34,730 nucleotides of DNA, taken from assembly GCA_900175165.2 (NCBI GenBank), contig FWWN02000573.1, positions 1 through 34,730 of the forward strand, read 5' to 3'. This DNA is from Rhizomucor pusillus. Lineage: Eukaryota > Mucoromycota > Mucoromycetes > Mucorales > Lichtheimiaceae. The notes below the pieces were generated by a model. It was not told where the DNA came from and made no database searches. It saw only the letters and a list, made by a program, of their open reading frames with translations. The translations under genes were made by a program, and so were the position numbers. Below are positions 1 through 9,745 of the stretch, piece by piece; the first letter of the stretch is position 1; every line of letters starts with the position of its first letter.

Positions 1-742
1 TCCAGCAAAGCTTATGACACGCAGGAAAAAATGCAGCCAGACAGTGTTACTGAGAGCTGATAATTCCAACAAAAGCACCATATCTCGCGAGAAACAGCTG
101 CAAATATTCATACAGTTAAAAAAGATAGTTGCAGATCATGACAAATTCAAACAGAACGAAGAAAAAGAGACGAAAAACAAATTGATGAAGAGCAAAAGAG
201 TACCTCGAGGTACCTGGGAAATCGCTGACGTGGCTGCACAAGTCAAGACTGCATCTGGAGTGGATCGATCTCATGAACACCGTGATACTCTACAATATTT
301 CTATAACTCTTCAGCAGAAAACCAAGCAAAATGGAGTCAAGAGCTGGCCCTGAAAAAAGCGTATTCGCAGGAAGGCTCCCGTGAAAGGGCATACGTGAAA
401 GAAGCTTGCGGAACCGGGAAGAAGTCTATTCCCATTATGTTCAACGGCGACCAAGGTTTAGGAACAAACGCACGGTTAAAACGCCACGTGAAGGGAGTGG
501 CCAAGAAGATACGAAAAGAGCACCATTTGCACACAGTCGTGGCCATGACATCAGAATATAGAACATCTCAAGCCTGCGGTTGGTGCCTAGGACCTGTTGT
601 GCGACCCAGAGCAACCATCCTAAAGGATGGCAAGAAGAAAAAGCGGTCCGTTCATGGTGCTTCTTTATGCATGAATACCAAATGTCTTTTGTATAGGGCC
701 GGGCGAGCCGTACAAGACATTCAGCCGCTTTACACATGCTGA
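1..742 (+). pseudogene. Fanzor-like (TnpB-related) nuclease, C-terminal part, 5' cut by window edge
   Basis: The frame is open from the window edge and has its first ATG at 14, so the real start is probably upstream. The C-terminal half of a Fanzor-type RNA-guided nuclease is recognisable. A helical basic stretch is followed by a RuvC-II-like segment (IMFNGDQGLGTNARLKRHVKG, about 432-492), then TSEYRTSQAC leading into a four-Cys zinc ribbon (CGWC near 575-586 and CMNTKC near 669-684). The segment FYNSSAENQAKWSQELALKK lines up well with the minus-strand copy at 31161-34730, so the two are paralogues. After CLLYR (ending about 697) the expected RuvC-III motif with Arg-Asp and Ala residues is missing. 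The frame ends at 742, but another frame downstream reads FSRFTHAEYKQLLWHHW, which resembles the paralogue's C-terminal QPFNRYAAAASKL. This suggests a frame-shifting deletion. The RuvC-I part lies outside the window. Assignment is by motif recognition only. Confidence 0.72.
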
Positions 743-1195
743 GTACAAACAACTCCTCTGGCATCATTGGTAATAATTGGACTTCACAGTTATGTATCTT
801 TCAGCAAAACTCACAGTGCTGAAATGTTAGGCAATGATGCTCAGGAGGATTCTGTCGAAGGGACAGATATACAATCTTCATTAGATGAATGTAAGTTTTC
901 CATCGATAAGCCTACATGAAACATATGCACTGACTTTATAATTTTTAGGAGAGGTAAGAAAATACAAGGCTACTTTTACGTTAAAGCCAATAGCTTATCA
1001 ATTCTTGTACTATGCGACCTGGGGCGTCCATGCCACCTGGGGCGTCCTTTTGCGCTGGCTCTGCTTACGGGCTTGCACGAATATCGCAAGCGTAAGTCGT
1101 CAAATTTCAGTAGATTACAGTGGTCCAACGTTAATTCGATTTCTGTAGCGCCAATATTTCCTCAAAATCCAGTATAAGAAAGGAACCATAAATCT
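743..1195. other. Flank downstream of the Fanzor-like relic; no convincing gene
   Basis: This stretch would hold the right end of a Fanzor element and any overlapping guide RNA. Short open stretches occur, with GT/AG-like sites near 891 and 949, but simple splicing at those sites gives a stop codon, so no exon model holds. The only clear structure is the 18-bp duplication at 1012-1047. Confidence 0.4.
1012..1047 (+). repeat. 18-bp tandem duplication
   Basis: The two adjacent 18-bp units, 1012-1029 and 1030-1047, read ATGCGACCTGGGGCGTCC and ATGCCACCTGGGGCGTCC and differ at one base. The block is more GC-rich than its surroundings and lies about 270 bp after the stop of the Fanzor-like frame. 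Confidence 0.85.
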
Positions 1196-1750
1196 ATGAT
1201 AATATCCTCTTTGCCACTATCCCGCCAATTATTAAGGATCCAAGTCATTTTGTGTATCTTTATATATGCTTTTTACAGCCTTATTTTCAAACTGTGCCCT
1301 GAGAAGCAGCGTTTCTCAGAACTACAGTTCGTATCTTCCACAAGCGTTGAACGGAACGTCGCATCAAACCTTGTCATTGCGTCAGTTGACGTAGTGCAGA
1401 CTGATGATATGGTACGCAACCCGCCCTTGGCACCGACGCTTTTTTTAGCGGATCTCCCCTCCAAATCTAATGAAAAATTGCCTCACTTGGCGTCTTGTCA
1501 AGATACAAAGATATAGATAGAAGAAAATTCCGTTTATCAGATTACTGAGAATAAAGCGCGGTACGGAGAGCTTAGTACAATGTCTGAAGTCGAAACAGAG
1601 TCAACTAGAATTGACTTAGGCACGACAGTCAATTGGAATTTGGAACATATGATGGATACCGATCGGGAGAATGCAATTTTGAATATATTCTTTCCGGAAA
1701 GCAATGTCGCCCCCAGTGAATATTGGTGTCGCATTTTGTCAATAGATTGA
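1196..1750 (+). pseudogene. Unrecognised reading frame split by one in-frame TAG
   Basis: An open frame starts at ATG 1196 and stops at TAG 1514-1516. The same frame then stays open for about 77 more codons to a stop near 1748. The first part has a hydrophobic N-terminal stretch (LLRIQVILCIFIYAFYSLIF), which could be a signal anchor. The second part is acidic (YGELSTMSEVETESTR; HMMDTDRENAILNIFFPES). Without the single amber codon the frame would run about 184 codons. I do not recognise the family. It could be a decaying gene, a gene with an unseen intron across the stop, or a chance frame. Codon use is not distinctive. Confidence 0.3.
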
Positions 1751-2237
1751 TATCGTATGCTTAGAAATCAGACGCTAATCTTATGGTGTGAAGCCTTCGC
1801 ACAATGCATAGGACTTTGCCCAAACTCCATATTTCGTTTCGAAATAATCACGTGGACACTTCTTCCTGCGCAAGTCCATCTGACACATGCTCCTTGGCAG
1901 TTCCTCGGAAAGATTCTTAGGAGTGAAACTAAGAAAGAAAGTTAAGCTTAATTTTGCTTCCACATTTTAGGTATTCCATCTGAATTCGGTTTCCATAGAT
2001 CTCGAAGACATACCTTTGTGTACCTGATAAAACGGTCGATTCGTGGGGCTCAAGTCGATTAAATACGGATTCTACATGATTGAAATTGATTGTCAAAAGA
2101 TTCCATACTGTGAAACAGTTGAAAAGATTTCGAGAATGTCTGCATACAGCCGTTTGGGCCATTGTTTCTGATAACAGCGTCGTGGCGAAAAAGCGCAAAA
2201 TTTTTATTGCCATGAGCATAAAATAGCAAGACCACTG

Positions 2238-2269
2238 CTCCTTTTCTCTCTCTCTTTCTCTTTCTCTCA
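2238..2269. repeat. CT-rich simple-sequence tract
   Basis: The run consists of CTTTTC and CTCTCT units on the plus strand, a low-complexity microsatellite. It makes the overlapping minus-strand frame Arg/Glu/Lys-rich and therefore unreliable as a gene. Confidence 0.8.
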
Positions 2270-2423
2270 CAAAAATCAATGAAGACAATCAAGAAGATAA
2301 GCTGGAGTACTGCTCGTTTTAATATACGGATTGACTGCTTAATGGTAGGATAAAGCATGAATATGAACCTTTCTACATTGCTCTCTTCGCGTTACCAAGC
2401 TGAACCTTGATCTGATCACGCGC

Positions 2424-2610
2424 TCTGGTGTCTATCAACACCTCTCCATGGCTTCCTTTGCATATCAAGTCACGCATTGCGTTTAACATCGTTTCTGGCG
2501 TCTATGAATGTCTGCATTGTTCTCTTTGGCTTATCAAGTCGAGGTTTCCTCCATCACGGTCTCTGCTGTGGATAAATCTCCTCTGTTATTCTCTTTTGCT
2601 TATGATTGTA
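2424..2610. repeat. Degenerate minisatellite, about 70-bp period, 2.5 copies
   Basis: TCTGGTGTCTAT at 2424 recurs as TCTGGCGTCTAT at 2494. ATCAAGTC at 2464-2471 recurs at 2533-2540. CTCTTTGGCTTAT at 2522 recurs as CTCTTTTGCTTAT at 2591. The spacing of 69-70 bp is constant, which points to old tandem duplication with much divergence. Confidence 0.55.
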
Positions 2611-2994
2611 ATGATTTGATGACTCTTTGGTGTAAACTCGGCGCCACCCCTCCACACATGCGATCACCAATGACGCATTTTTTATGCTTAACCAGCACTT
2701 GCCTGCCTCAACAGCCGATATAGTGAATGGATCTTGCTCCTGTAGCATAGAATGACGATGCTATAAAGCTAGTCTGGTAATGGTGATAGCAATATATAAG
2801 GTCATGATATGGTGGTATTGAATATCAAGCTATTCATTAGAACATGAAATGTGGTGTTTTAACAAAAATGCAAATATGCATAGCTTGAAAAGGATAACAA
2901 AATGTACTGTGGATGAAAAACAATGAAATCGGGAAGTCTATATCGAGTCTTGTAGATACGTGTGTACATCTTGCGATACGAGGGAATTTTGGGA

Positions 2995-5900
2995 TTAATC
3001 GCTGTCAGTGTCAGATTCTCGTTCGCCACCTTCAATCAACCATTTCAGTTGGCGAGCACGACGACGAGCTTCCTGCTCCTTCAATTCTTTTCTAGTCTTC
3101 TTTTTCTTCTTGCTCAAACGGGCCTTGACCGCCTCGTCGTCCACTTGCGCTTCGTCTTCAACTGCAGACTTACCATCTTTGCTCAATTTTCCAGCTTCCA
3201 AGTGCCATGACTCGGGGCAAAGTGCAGAGGTGAACTCGCTAGAGTGAGAGATCATAACTACAGCACCTTCCCAGGTCTTGATAGCGTTTGCGAGACCCCC
3301 CAAAGCATCGCGGTCCAAAAAGTTGGTAGGTTCGTCCAATACTAGCATGTGTGAGTTGTTCCACATGGCGGCAGCAATGACGACTTTGACCTTTTGACCT
3401 CCACTCAATGCACCAATCTTACTGTATTGGGCTATCTCAGGATCGAGACCAATGTCTAATGTATTTGCCATCATTAGTGGTTCTCTCTCAGGATCATAGT
3501 ATCATTTAATATATATTACCTTTGAAGTGTTGTCGAATAGCATCCATTGTCAATTCTCGGAACATGAGACCTTCGCGAGAAGCTTCCTTGTCATCGAATT
3601 GTTGAACGAGTTTTTGGAAGCCTAGCTCGAGCAACTTTTCTCGAGAAATCCAGCTATTATATCTGGGTCGAGTGTTCCTCCACTTGATTTCGTACTGGAA
3701 CGTCTTCTTGAACTTTGCACGACCGAGGATGCACTGCACGAATCAAATTATGTGAGTTTACTGACCAGTTCACATTAGAAATATAAGCTTTCAATTTACC
3801 TCTACTTGTCGAGAATGGCCATCGTACTCGATAAATTTATCCATTTGTTGTCTTTCCTCGTCAGTCCATTGCCGGGTTTCTTTCATCGCAACTTCCTTGT
3901 CTTCGCCCGTTTCGTAACGCCAGCGCAAGTAGTCCATAGGAGTTTTTTCAATGTGCTGTTCCAAATGGTGGAATGCATGCTGAGCGACGTATCCGATACG
4001 CAATGCAGGATGTCTCCAGATAACACCTTCTTGTGGAACCAACTCGCCTGTCAACAACTTGATCAACGTGGACTTTCCAGCACCGTTTGGACCAAGGACA
4101 GAAACGCGCGAGGAAAGTGACAGTGAAACGCTAGCATTAATCAATGAAGGTTTGCTAGCGCCAGGGTAAGTATATGTGCAGTTTGTAGCCTTCAAAATAG
4201 CTTTACTGTTGCTTCGAACGCCTTGCAAAAGGGACGGTTTGGGGAATGAAAAGCTGACAGTTGCTGATTGGAGAGTATAGTAGTTGGCGGCTTCGGGCCG
4301 TTGCTTTACAAAGCTACATGTAAGATTAATATTCATTCACTTGAAATGCGAAGCTCCATATTTATCGCTTACTTTGAGAGATTGCCTGGGTATAAACGGA
4401 GTTTCTTCTTGTCGTAATGCAGAATCTGTGTACACACTGCATCCAAGAATCCAGGATCGTGGGATACAATAAGGCAGGTCACATCTTTCTGACTGATGAG
4501 ATAATCCTGGAGCCATTTCACATTTGTAACATCCAAGTGATTAGTCGGTTCATCCAGGAGCAGAATATCAGCCTTGGACATCATGGCTCTTGCCAACTCC
4601 AGCTTCATTTTCCAACCTCCAGAGAGAGCACTGACTTGAGTAGACAGACGCAAGTCATCAAATCCAATCTGCATTAATCCTTCTTTGATGTCTTCTTTGC
4701 TGAGATTTTGCAATTCTTCATCTGCACATGCATAGTCCAAGACGTTGAGCGAAGTGTCGGCGGCTTGTGCTGTGTAATCTACAAAGGCCGTCTTGACCTT
4801 GTCTCTGGATGGAAATTCCTCCACTTTTCCTTGATATATCGAGCGCATTAAAGTTGATTTGCCTGCACCATTTTCACCGCACAGACCGTAGCGCTGTCCT
4901 CGGTGAAGCTTCAATTTTGTGTGATTCAGCAGCAAGCGAGTACCATAGGCTAACGAGAAGTCCTCAATGTTGCACAGCTGTTCACCTTCTTGTTCGTCAA
5001 AAGCTGTATCTGCATCGCCTTCACTTTCCTTGAATAGTCTAAAGTAATGTTCAAATACTTTGTTGCAGACAGTATCGGCATCGTTTGCGATCATAAAAGC
5101 CGACAAGTATCGGTACAGCAGCTTTGTCCATCGCTCCTTGATATAGAGCTCCTGTCGAATCAACTCGGACACGATGGCACCAGTGAAAGCAATGATTGGT
5201 GCGAAAAAGGAATCCAAAAATCCTTGCAACTTGGTCACCTCTACGCGAATAACTTTGGTAGCTTCTTCTGCAGACACGCGAAACGCTGCGTTCTCCTCTG
5301 TGTTCTCCTCTCCACTACCACCAGCATCGACTAGAGTTTGCTTTGCGCGTCCAGCTAGTTCACGAATTTCGGGAAAGGCAGCTGATTCGGCTTGATAGTT
5401 GACACCGGGATAAAGTTGAGGCAAAAACTGTGCAGCGGTGCGAGGATCGCGTACCAATTTACATAAATTGTCGATAATCATAACCGTCTGCCGCATAACA
5501 ATAGTCGATCGTTCATTCAGAGCACGCGATAAAAGTGGAACCATAATGGCCAAAGTGGGGCCGTTGACTTCGGCGACAAACGTTGTACTCGCCAATTTTT
5601 CAATTGTCGCTGGTACTCGGGAGGGATCGCCCATGCAAAGAACCAAATCTTTCAAATGTCGTTCGATATCTGGGTTGCCACCAACTGCACATACAGCCAT
5701 CATTGTCGACTGGGCTTGCGTTGCTACTTCGCTTTTTGTATCGGCGAGACAGTTCGAAACAGCAGGAATGATTTGCGGAAGACACTCGCCAATTTGTTCA
5801 GGGGCACGTTCTGTAAAGCTTGAGAGTAGTTTCAAGGCACCCAGCTTCGTTTGCCATTTTTTTGAGCCAGTGCTGCCCATTGCATCGAAAAGTATCGGTA

Positions 5901-6297
5901 ACAGTATGCTGGCAGCTTCTGGAGGGATACCGGCGATAGTACTTTCTGCTGCCATCTGCGCCGCTTCTTGCACGACCGCTCCCTTATCTGCATATTGGTC
6001 CAAAAACATGCTCAGATAATTGACCAAAATAGGATCGGCAGATGCTCCGAGCACTTGAGCCAATGCATTGAATCCAATCAAACCGCCTTCTCTTTCCAAT
6101 CCTGACTTCTTGTTGCGGGCTGCAGCGTTCAACTTATCAAGAACGCCATGGTGTTTCAAGCTGATGATTCCGTTCTTCTTGACGATCTCGGCGAGATCTC
6201 GGGCTGCTTTGTCGCACTCCTCGCTAGTAGGTGCGGTATTGATCTGCTTCAGCAGATCAGCAATCGTAGCTGCCGTCTCGTTCGTAGCTGGAACCAT
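2995..6297 (-). CDS. TEF3: Elongation factor 3 (eEF3) paralogue A, four exons
   Basis: This ribosome-bound ABC-F ATPase helps release deacylated tRNA from the E site during elongation. Exons: 6297-4373, 4313-3800, 3733-3520 and 3455-2995. Introns are 59, 66 and 64 nt. The product is 1037 aa, a normal eEF3 length. The N-terminal third is HEAT-repeat-like. ABC1 has Walker A GENGAGKST (from residue 474), signature LSGGWKMK and Walker B LLLDEPTNHLD. ABC2 has GPNGAGKST (from about 716), signature LSGGQKVK and LVLDEPTNFLD. The chromodomain-like insert (FQYEIKWRNTRPRYNSWISR) and a Lys-rich tail are present. Splice sites were fixed by alignment with copy B (for example NLS|NFVKQRPEAANYYTL against NLSEFVKKVPAAASYYSL). 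Both ATPase sites look intact. Codon use is plainer than in copy B. The leader just 5' of the ATG is pyrimidine-rich in the sense direction. The start lies only 85 bp after the stop of the upstream cofactor gene. Confidence 0.95.
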
Positions 6298-6382
6298 GAA
6301 AAGGAGGAAAAGTAAAAGACAAAGAAAAGGGAAAAATAAATAATTTTTTTGAGAACCGTCTTATTGGATAACGATATTCAAG

Positions 6383-8580
6383 CTACGAACGCATTGGATT
6401 AAGCTGAGCAATCAGAACGCATGGCACCTTGTCGCCCTTTTGGACCTGACTTTGCTTTTCTGTCTTTGCAGGCAGTTTTAGCAATCCATTCGCCTGGCTC
6501 AAACTGAGCATGCGGCTGCTCCGTTGACCTCCAGTAGATTCTGCTTTCAGTCCATTTTCAGTAATTGATATAATCACGCGCTGATATTCTGGCCGTGGAT
6601 CGAGAGAAACAGTATCGGAAAGCTTGCGAAAAATATGTTAATAGTCGTCAATCATTTCAAGAAAGCGTGCTCTTACCTCTACGGAAACAGTAGGATTTTG
6701 GTACTGGGTGTAGCCAGCAATCTTGCGCAGTGCAGGCAATACAAACAAATAGAACGTGACTGTAGCCGATGCAGGATTTCCAGGTAGAGCAAAGACGAGC
6801 TTTTCATGATCGTTGAAGGGTACTGTTGCAAAGGTGGTCGGCTTTCCCGGCTTTATGAGTACTCGTCCAAAATGGATGGTTGCTCCAAGTTTTTGTTCCA
6901 ACACAGGTTTCATAAAGTCGGCTTCACCCATTGACACACCGCCGGTGGTGATAAGAACATCGACTTTATCCAAAGCGTTCTTCAAGCGTGATTCCAGCTC
7001 GTTCACAGTGTCCTTGACAATACCAAAATCGACCGCCTCGTAACCTGCAGTTTTGATAGCTGCTAAAAGAGTGATACGGTTTGTGTCTCGAATTTCACCA
7101 TGTTTAAGCTGCCTTGCCGAAAGATGGTCTACAACTTCGTTGCCTGTCGACAAGACTCCTACTCGAGGTTTTCGGTAAACTTTGACTTTTTGAATGCCTA
7201 CAGAAGCCAAGACACCGAGCTCTCCACCAACGTTGGAAATAGGCTGCCCTTTGTATCCGACTATGGTGCCAACTTGGCAATCACTTCCGACTGTCCGAAT
7301 GTTGTCCCCCGATTGTACCGTTGCTAGTATCTCTACTTCCAGTTCTTCCTTTCCATCCTCGGATAACTGTACCAATCGGGTGTCCTCAACCATCACAACC
7401 GCATCCATGCCTGCAGGCACGACGCCGCCGGTTGCTATGCGGGCAATGTGACCTTTGGGTAGCTCTATATCAGAGGCTGCACCGCTTGCAAGCGATACTG
7501 AACCAACCTTGTACTTTCCAGGTCCATCTGCAGCTGCATTCAAATATAAGAATAATTGATGGAGCGCACATTTTGCCCCGCTATTTTACCTCTCACAGCG
7601 TAGCCATCCACGACGGATGCGCGGTATCCAGGAACAGGTTCCTTTGCTTCCACATCTTGTGCGAGGACATGGCCTACAATTGATTCTGATACTGGCATTT
7701 CACAAATTTCCATCGGAGAAGCGTGTTGGCTCACGATTCTCTCCGCTTCATCTACTGGAATGATGGGATATGGAGATGATCTTGCACGCAAACCAACTAT
7801 GCTAAATATTAGATGATATGATTCCACTGAGATGCGTTCATTGTCAAATACCAGGCCTGTCAAGAGGAGCTGAAAGTCCATGCTTGCCAGTCGTAGCCGT
7901 CTCTGGACGGTGTTTGCATACATGTTGCTGTGGATGATGATGATGGTGATGGTGATGATGCTTATTTTCATGCAACTTTCGTGAGGATTTTCCACGCAAT
8001 AGATCCAGTCCATGTGGTATAATGTTGATAACAGCAGATAAGTTCTCTTTGCATGCTTTCGGACTGCCAGGGAATGTTATTATAAGCGTTTGATTGCGGA
8101 TGCCTGTGACAGGGCGCGACAAGGCTGCAAAAGGTGTAACTGCTGTAGAGGTTGCCAGTATTAGATGTGTTAGCCCGGGTGTCTCACGCGAAAGCAGCGG
8201 TGCTACAGCCTTGGAGCAGTGTCAGGTCTCTTGCTTATCAAATAGTTGTACGAGAAACTTTGAGCTTACCTCCGGCGTTGTATCGCTTGGAGCGAATCCA
8301 GTGCCGCCAGTGATAAGGACAAGATCGAGTTTTGCAACGTCACTCCAGTATTCGACGGTTTTTCGAATTGCAAAAGGATCGTCAGGTACAATTGCGCGCT
8401 GCTGAACGTCATAGTCGCCATTTTCAGTCAAGTGAGCAACGAGCAATGGACCGCTTTGGTCGCTGATTGCGTCTTTTGAAGCTGTATCGCTAACTAAAGC
8501 AGTTCAGTTTTGACCAGTACATACATCTTTGCTATGTATAGGGGACAAATACCAGTAAGGATTCCAGCTGTGTACGGCAT
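6383..8580 (-). CDS. cnxE: Gephyrin/CnxE-type molybdenum cofactor synthesis protein (MogA-MoeA fusion)
   Basis: This enzyme completes molybdenum cofactor synthesis in the cytosol: the G domain adenylylates molybdopterin and the E domain inserts molybdate. Exons: 8580-8553, 8493-8270, 8209-7852, 7796-7590, 7533-6677 and 6622-6383. The product is 637 aa. The N-terminal MogA-like domain starts MPYTAGILTVSDTASKD and has TGGTGFAPSDTTPE at residues 71-84, then FPGSPKACKENL. A linker with nine consecutive His (168-176) follows. The MoeA domain has VLAQDVEAKEPVPGYRASVV, DGYAVR, TTGGVSMGEADF, HFGRVLIKPGKPTTFA and ALPGNPASATVTFYLFVLPA, with a C-terminal barrel ending SQANGLLKLPAKTEKQ. The domain order matches fungal CnxE and animal gephyrin. 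All five introns are 54-60 nt. It starts 112 bp from the divergent gene at 8693, so the two probably share a promoter region. Confidence 0.95.
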
Positions 8581-8692
8581 GGCTGCTGAAAAGCGGATAA
8601 AATTCACATGACTGATTTCAGAATGGGCCCATCGGCATTGGCGTCAGAGTCTTGATCCGCTTCTCCACCCTCCTCAACTTGTTTCGAGCCCC
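8581..8692. promoter_or_regulatory. Short divergent intergenic region (cnxE / SRPBCC)
   Basis: Only 112 bp separates the two start codons, which face away from each other, so both promoters must sit here or inside the first exons. No clear TATA box is visible. Confidence 0.55.
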
Positions 8693-9280
8693 ATGCTCAC
8701 CTTTTTCGCTGTCATTACAGTGATTCTTCTTTTTACACCTACAATTCCTCTGATCCTTTATGTACTTGGATTGTTGGTACCCAAAGACCATACAGTTACA
8801 AAGTCGACTATAGTCAAAACTTCCCCGGAGATTACGTGGAGAATCCTGACCAGCATTCGTGAATATCCGGACTGGCAACCCTCGCTGGAAAGCGTCGTCG
8901 TTAAAGAGCAAGCAGAAGGTCGCGCTGTCTTTTTAGAGCGATCAAAACGGAAAAGAGAAACTTTGGTCGTCAACCTGGAACAAGGAACTGGGAGGACCTT
9001 AGTGCGTATCATTGAGCAGAACAGCATGGCAAAGCAAGCACGGACAGGCACTGCTGCATCTGGACCAACGTTTATAGGCTCTTGGACAATCGATTTGACA
9101 GCAAATCACAGAGGGACGTTGGTAACAATTACCGAACGCGGTACCATCAGCAAACCAATTGTCCGACTACTGCAGTGTACAGTATTTGGATATGGCAGAC
9201 GAATCGATACATTTATAAGGGACCTGTCAAAGTATATAAAGCAGCGTAGTGAAGAGGAGAATGTGCTCGAAATCAACTAG
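8693..9280 (+). CDS. Membrane-anchored SRPBCC (START-like) domain protein
   Basis: This is a single-exon frame of 195 aa. Residues about 3-28 form one hydrophobic segment (FFAVITVILLFTPTIPLILY), likely a signal anchor. The rest resembles the SRPBCC/polyketide-cyclase-like helix-grip fold: KSTIVKTSPEITWRILTSIREYPDWQPSLESV, then alternating strands, GTLVTITERGTI, and a long C-terminal helix (IDTFIRDLSKYIKQ). Such domains bind hydrophobic ligands, but no ligand or reaction can be named. The first ATG after the divergent promoter is used. The family call rests on the pattern 'helix, Pro-Asp-Trp near residue 60, strands, terminal helix' and is moderately secure. Confidence 0.72.
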   Translation: MLTFFAVITVILLFTPTIPLILYVLGLLVPKDHTVTKSTIVKTSPEITWRILTSIREYPDWQPSLESVVVKEQAEGRAVFLERSKRKRETLVVNLEQGTGRTLVRIIEQNSMAKQARTGTAASGPTFIGSWTIDLTANHRGTLVTITERGTISKPIVRLLQCTVFGYGRRIDTFIRDLSKYIKQRSEEENVLEIN

Positions 9281-9745
9281 CGGCAACTGGATAGTTGCCT
9301 GCCATACTTGCTCGTGGTTCTTCACCGCTCCCGCAACCTTATGCATACCTTTAGGATTATCAGAAGAGATTATACCCATATCAGTTACTGTATACATATT
9401 TCATGTTAAAGAGCTTTACGTCTGTACCCATCATCTATTACCATTGCAATTAGTGGCCACAGCTCTTACTGGTCTAGAGTTCAATTGACAGCCTGCAAAC
9501 AAAGGAAGCCGATTGAACATGATGGCGTGGCTACGACGCCGTAAACTACAAAAGCTTGCGTATAATGAATTGAATTAATGCGCTTGTGGTTTTTCTGGCG
9601 TTGGATCAGAAGCTTTCATTGAGAACGTCGGGAGCTGCAGGTTACACACGCCGACACGAAAATCGTGACCGCGTCCCTTCAAATTATCCAAGCAACGACA
9701 CTCAGGTTGTACTTGTTGGGTAGCTATCCATAACAGCAGCCGCGG
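9281..9745. other. Intergenic: 3' flank of SRPBCC gene and promoter of NIC96
   Basis: Neither strand has a protein-like frame. The stretch must contain the SRPBCC terminator and the NIC96 promoter, but no TATA box or other site is clear enough to call. Confidence 0.5.

Larger units (their letters stand above)
1751..2994. other. Intergenic or decayed DNA between left relic and eEF3 copy A
   Basis: Several short frames exist on both strands. One at 1757-1945 (plus) includes PAQVHLTHAPWQFLGKILRS and looks protein-like, but no spliced model joins these pieces. The stretch contains a CT-rich tract at 2238-2269 and a degenerate minisatellite at 2424-2610. Its right end is the 3' flank of the eEF3 gene that ends at 2995. 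Confidence 0.4.

Noticed and set aside
2059..2358. Minus-strand frames rich in Arg/Glu/Lys
   Set aside because: They are produced by translation of the CT microsatellite and show no other protein-like feature.
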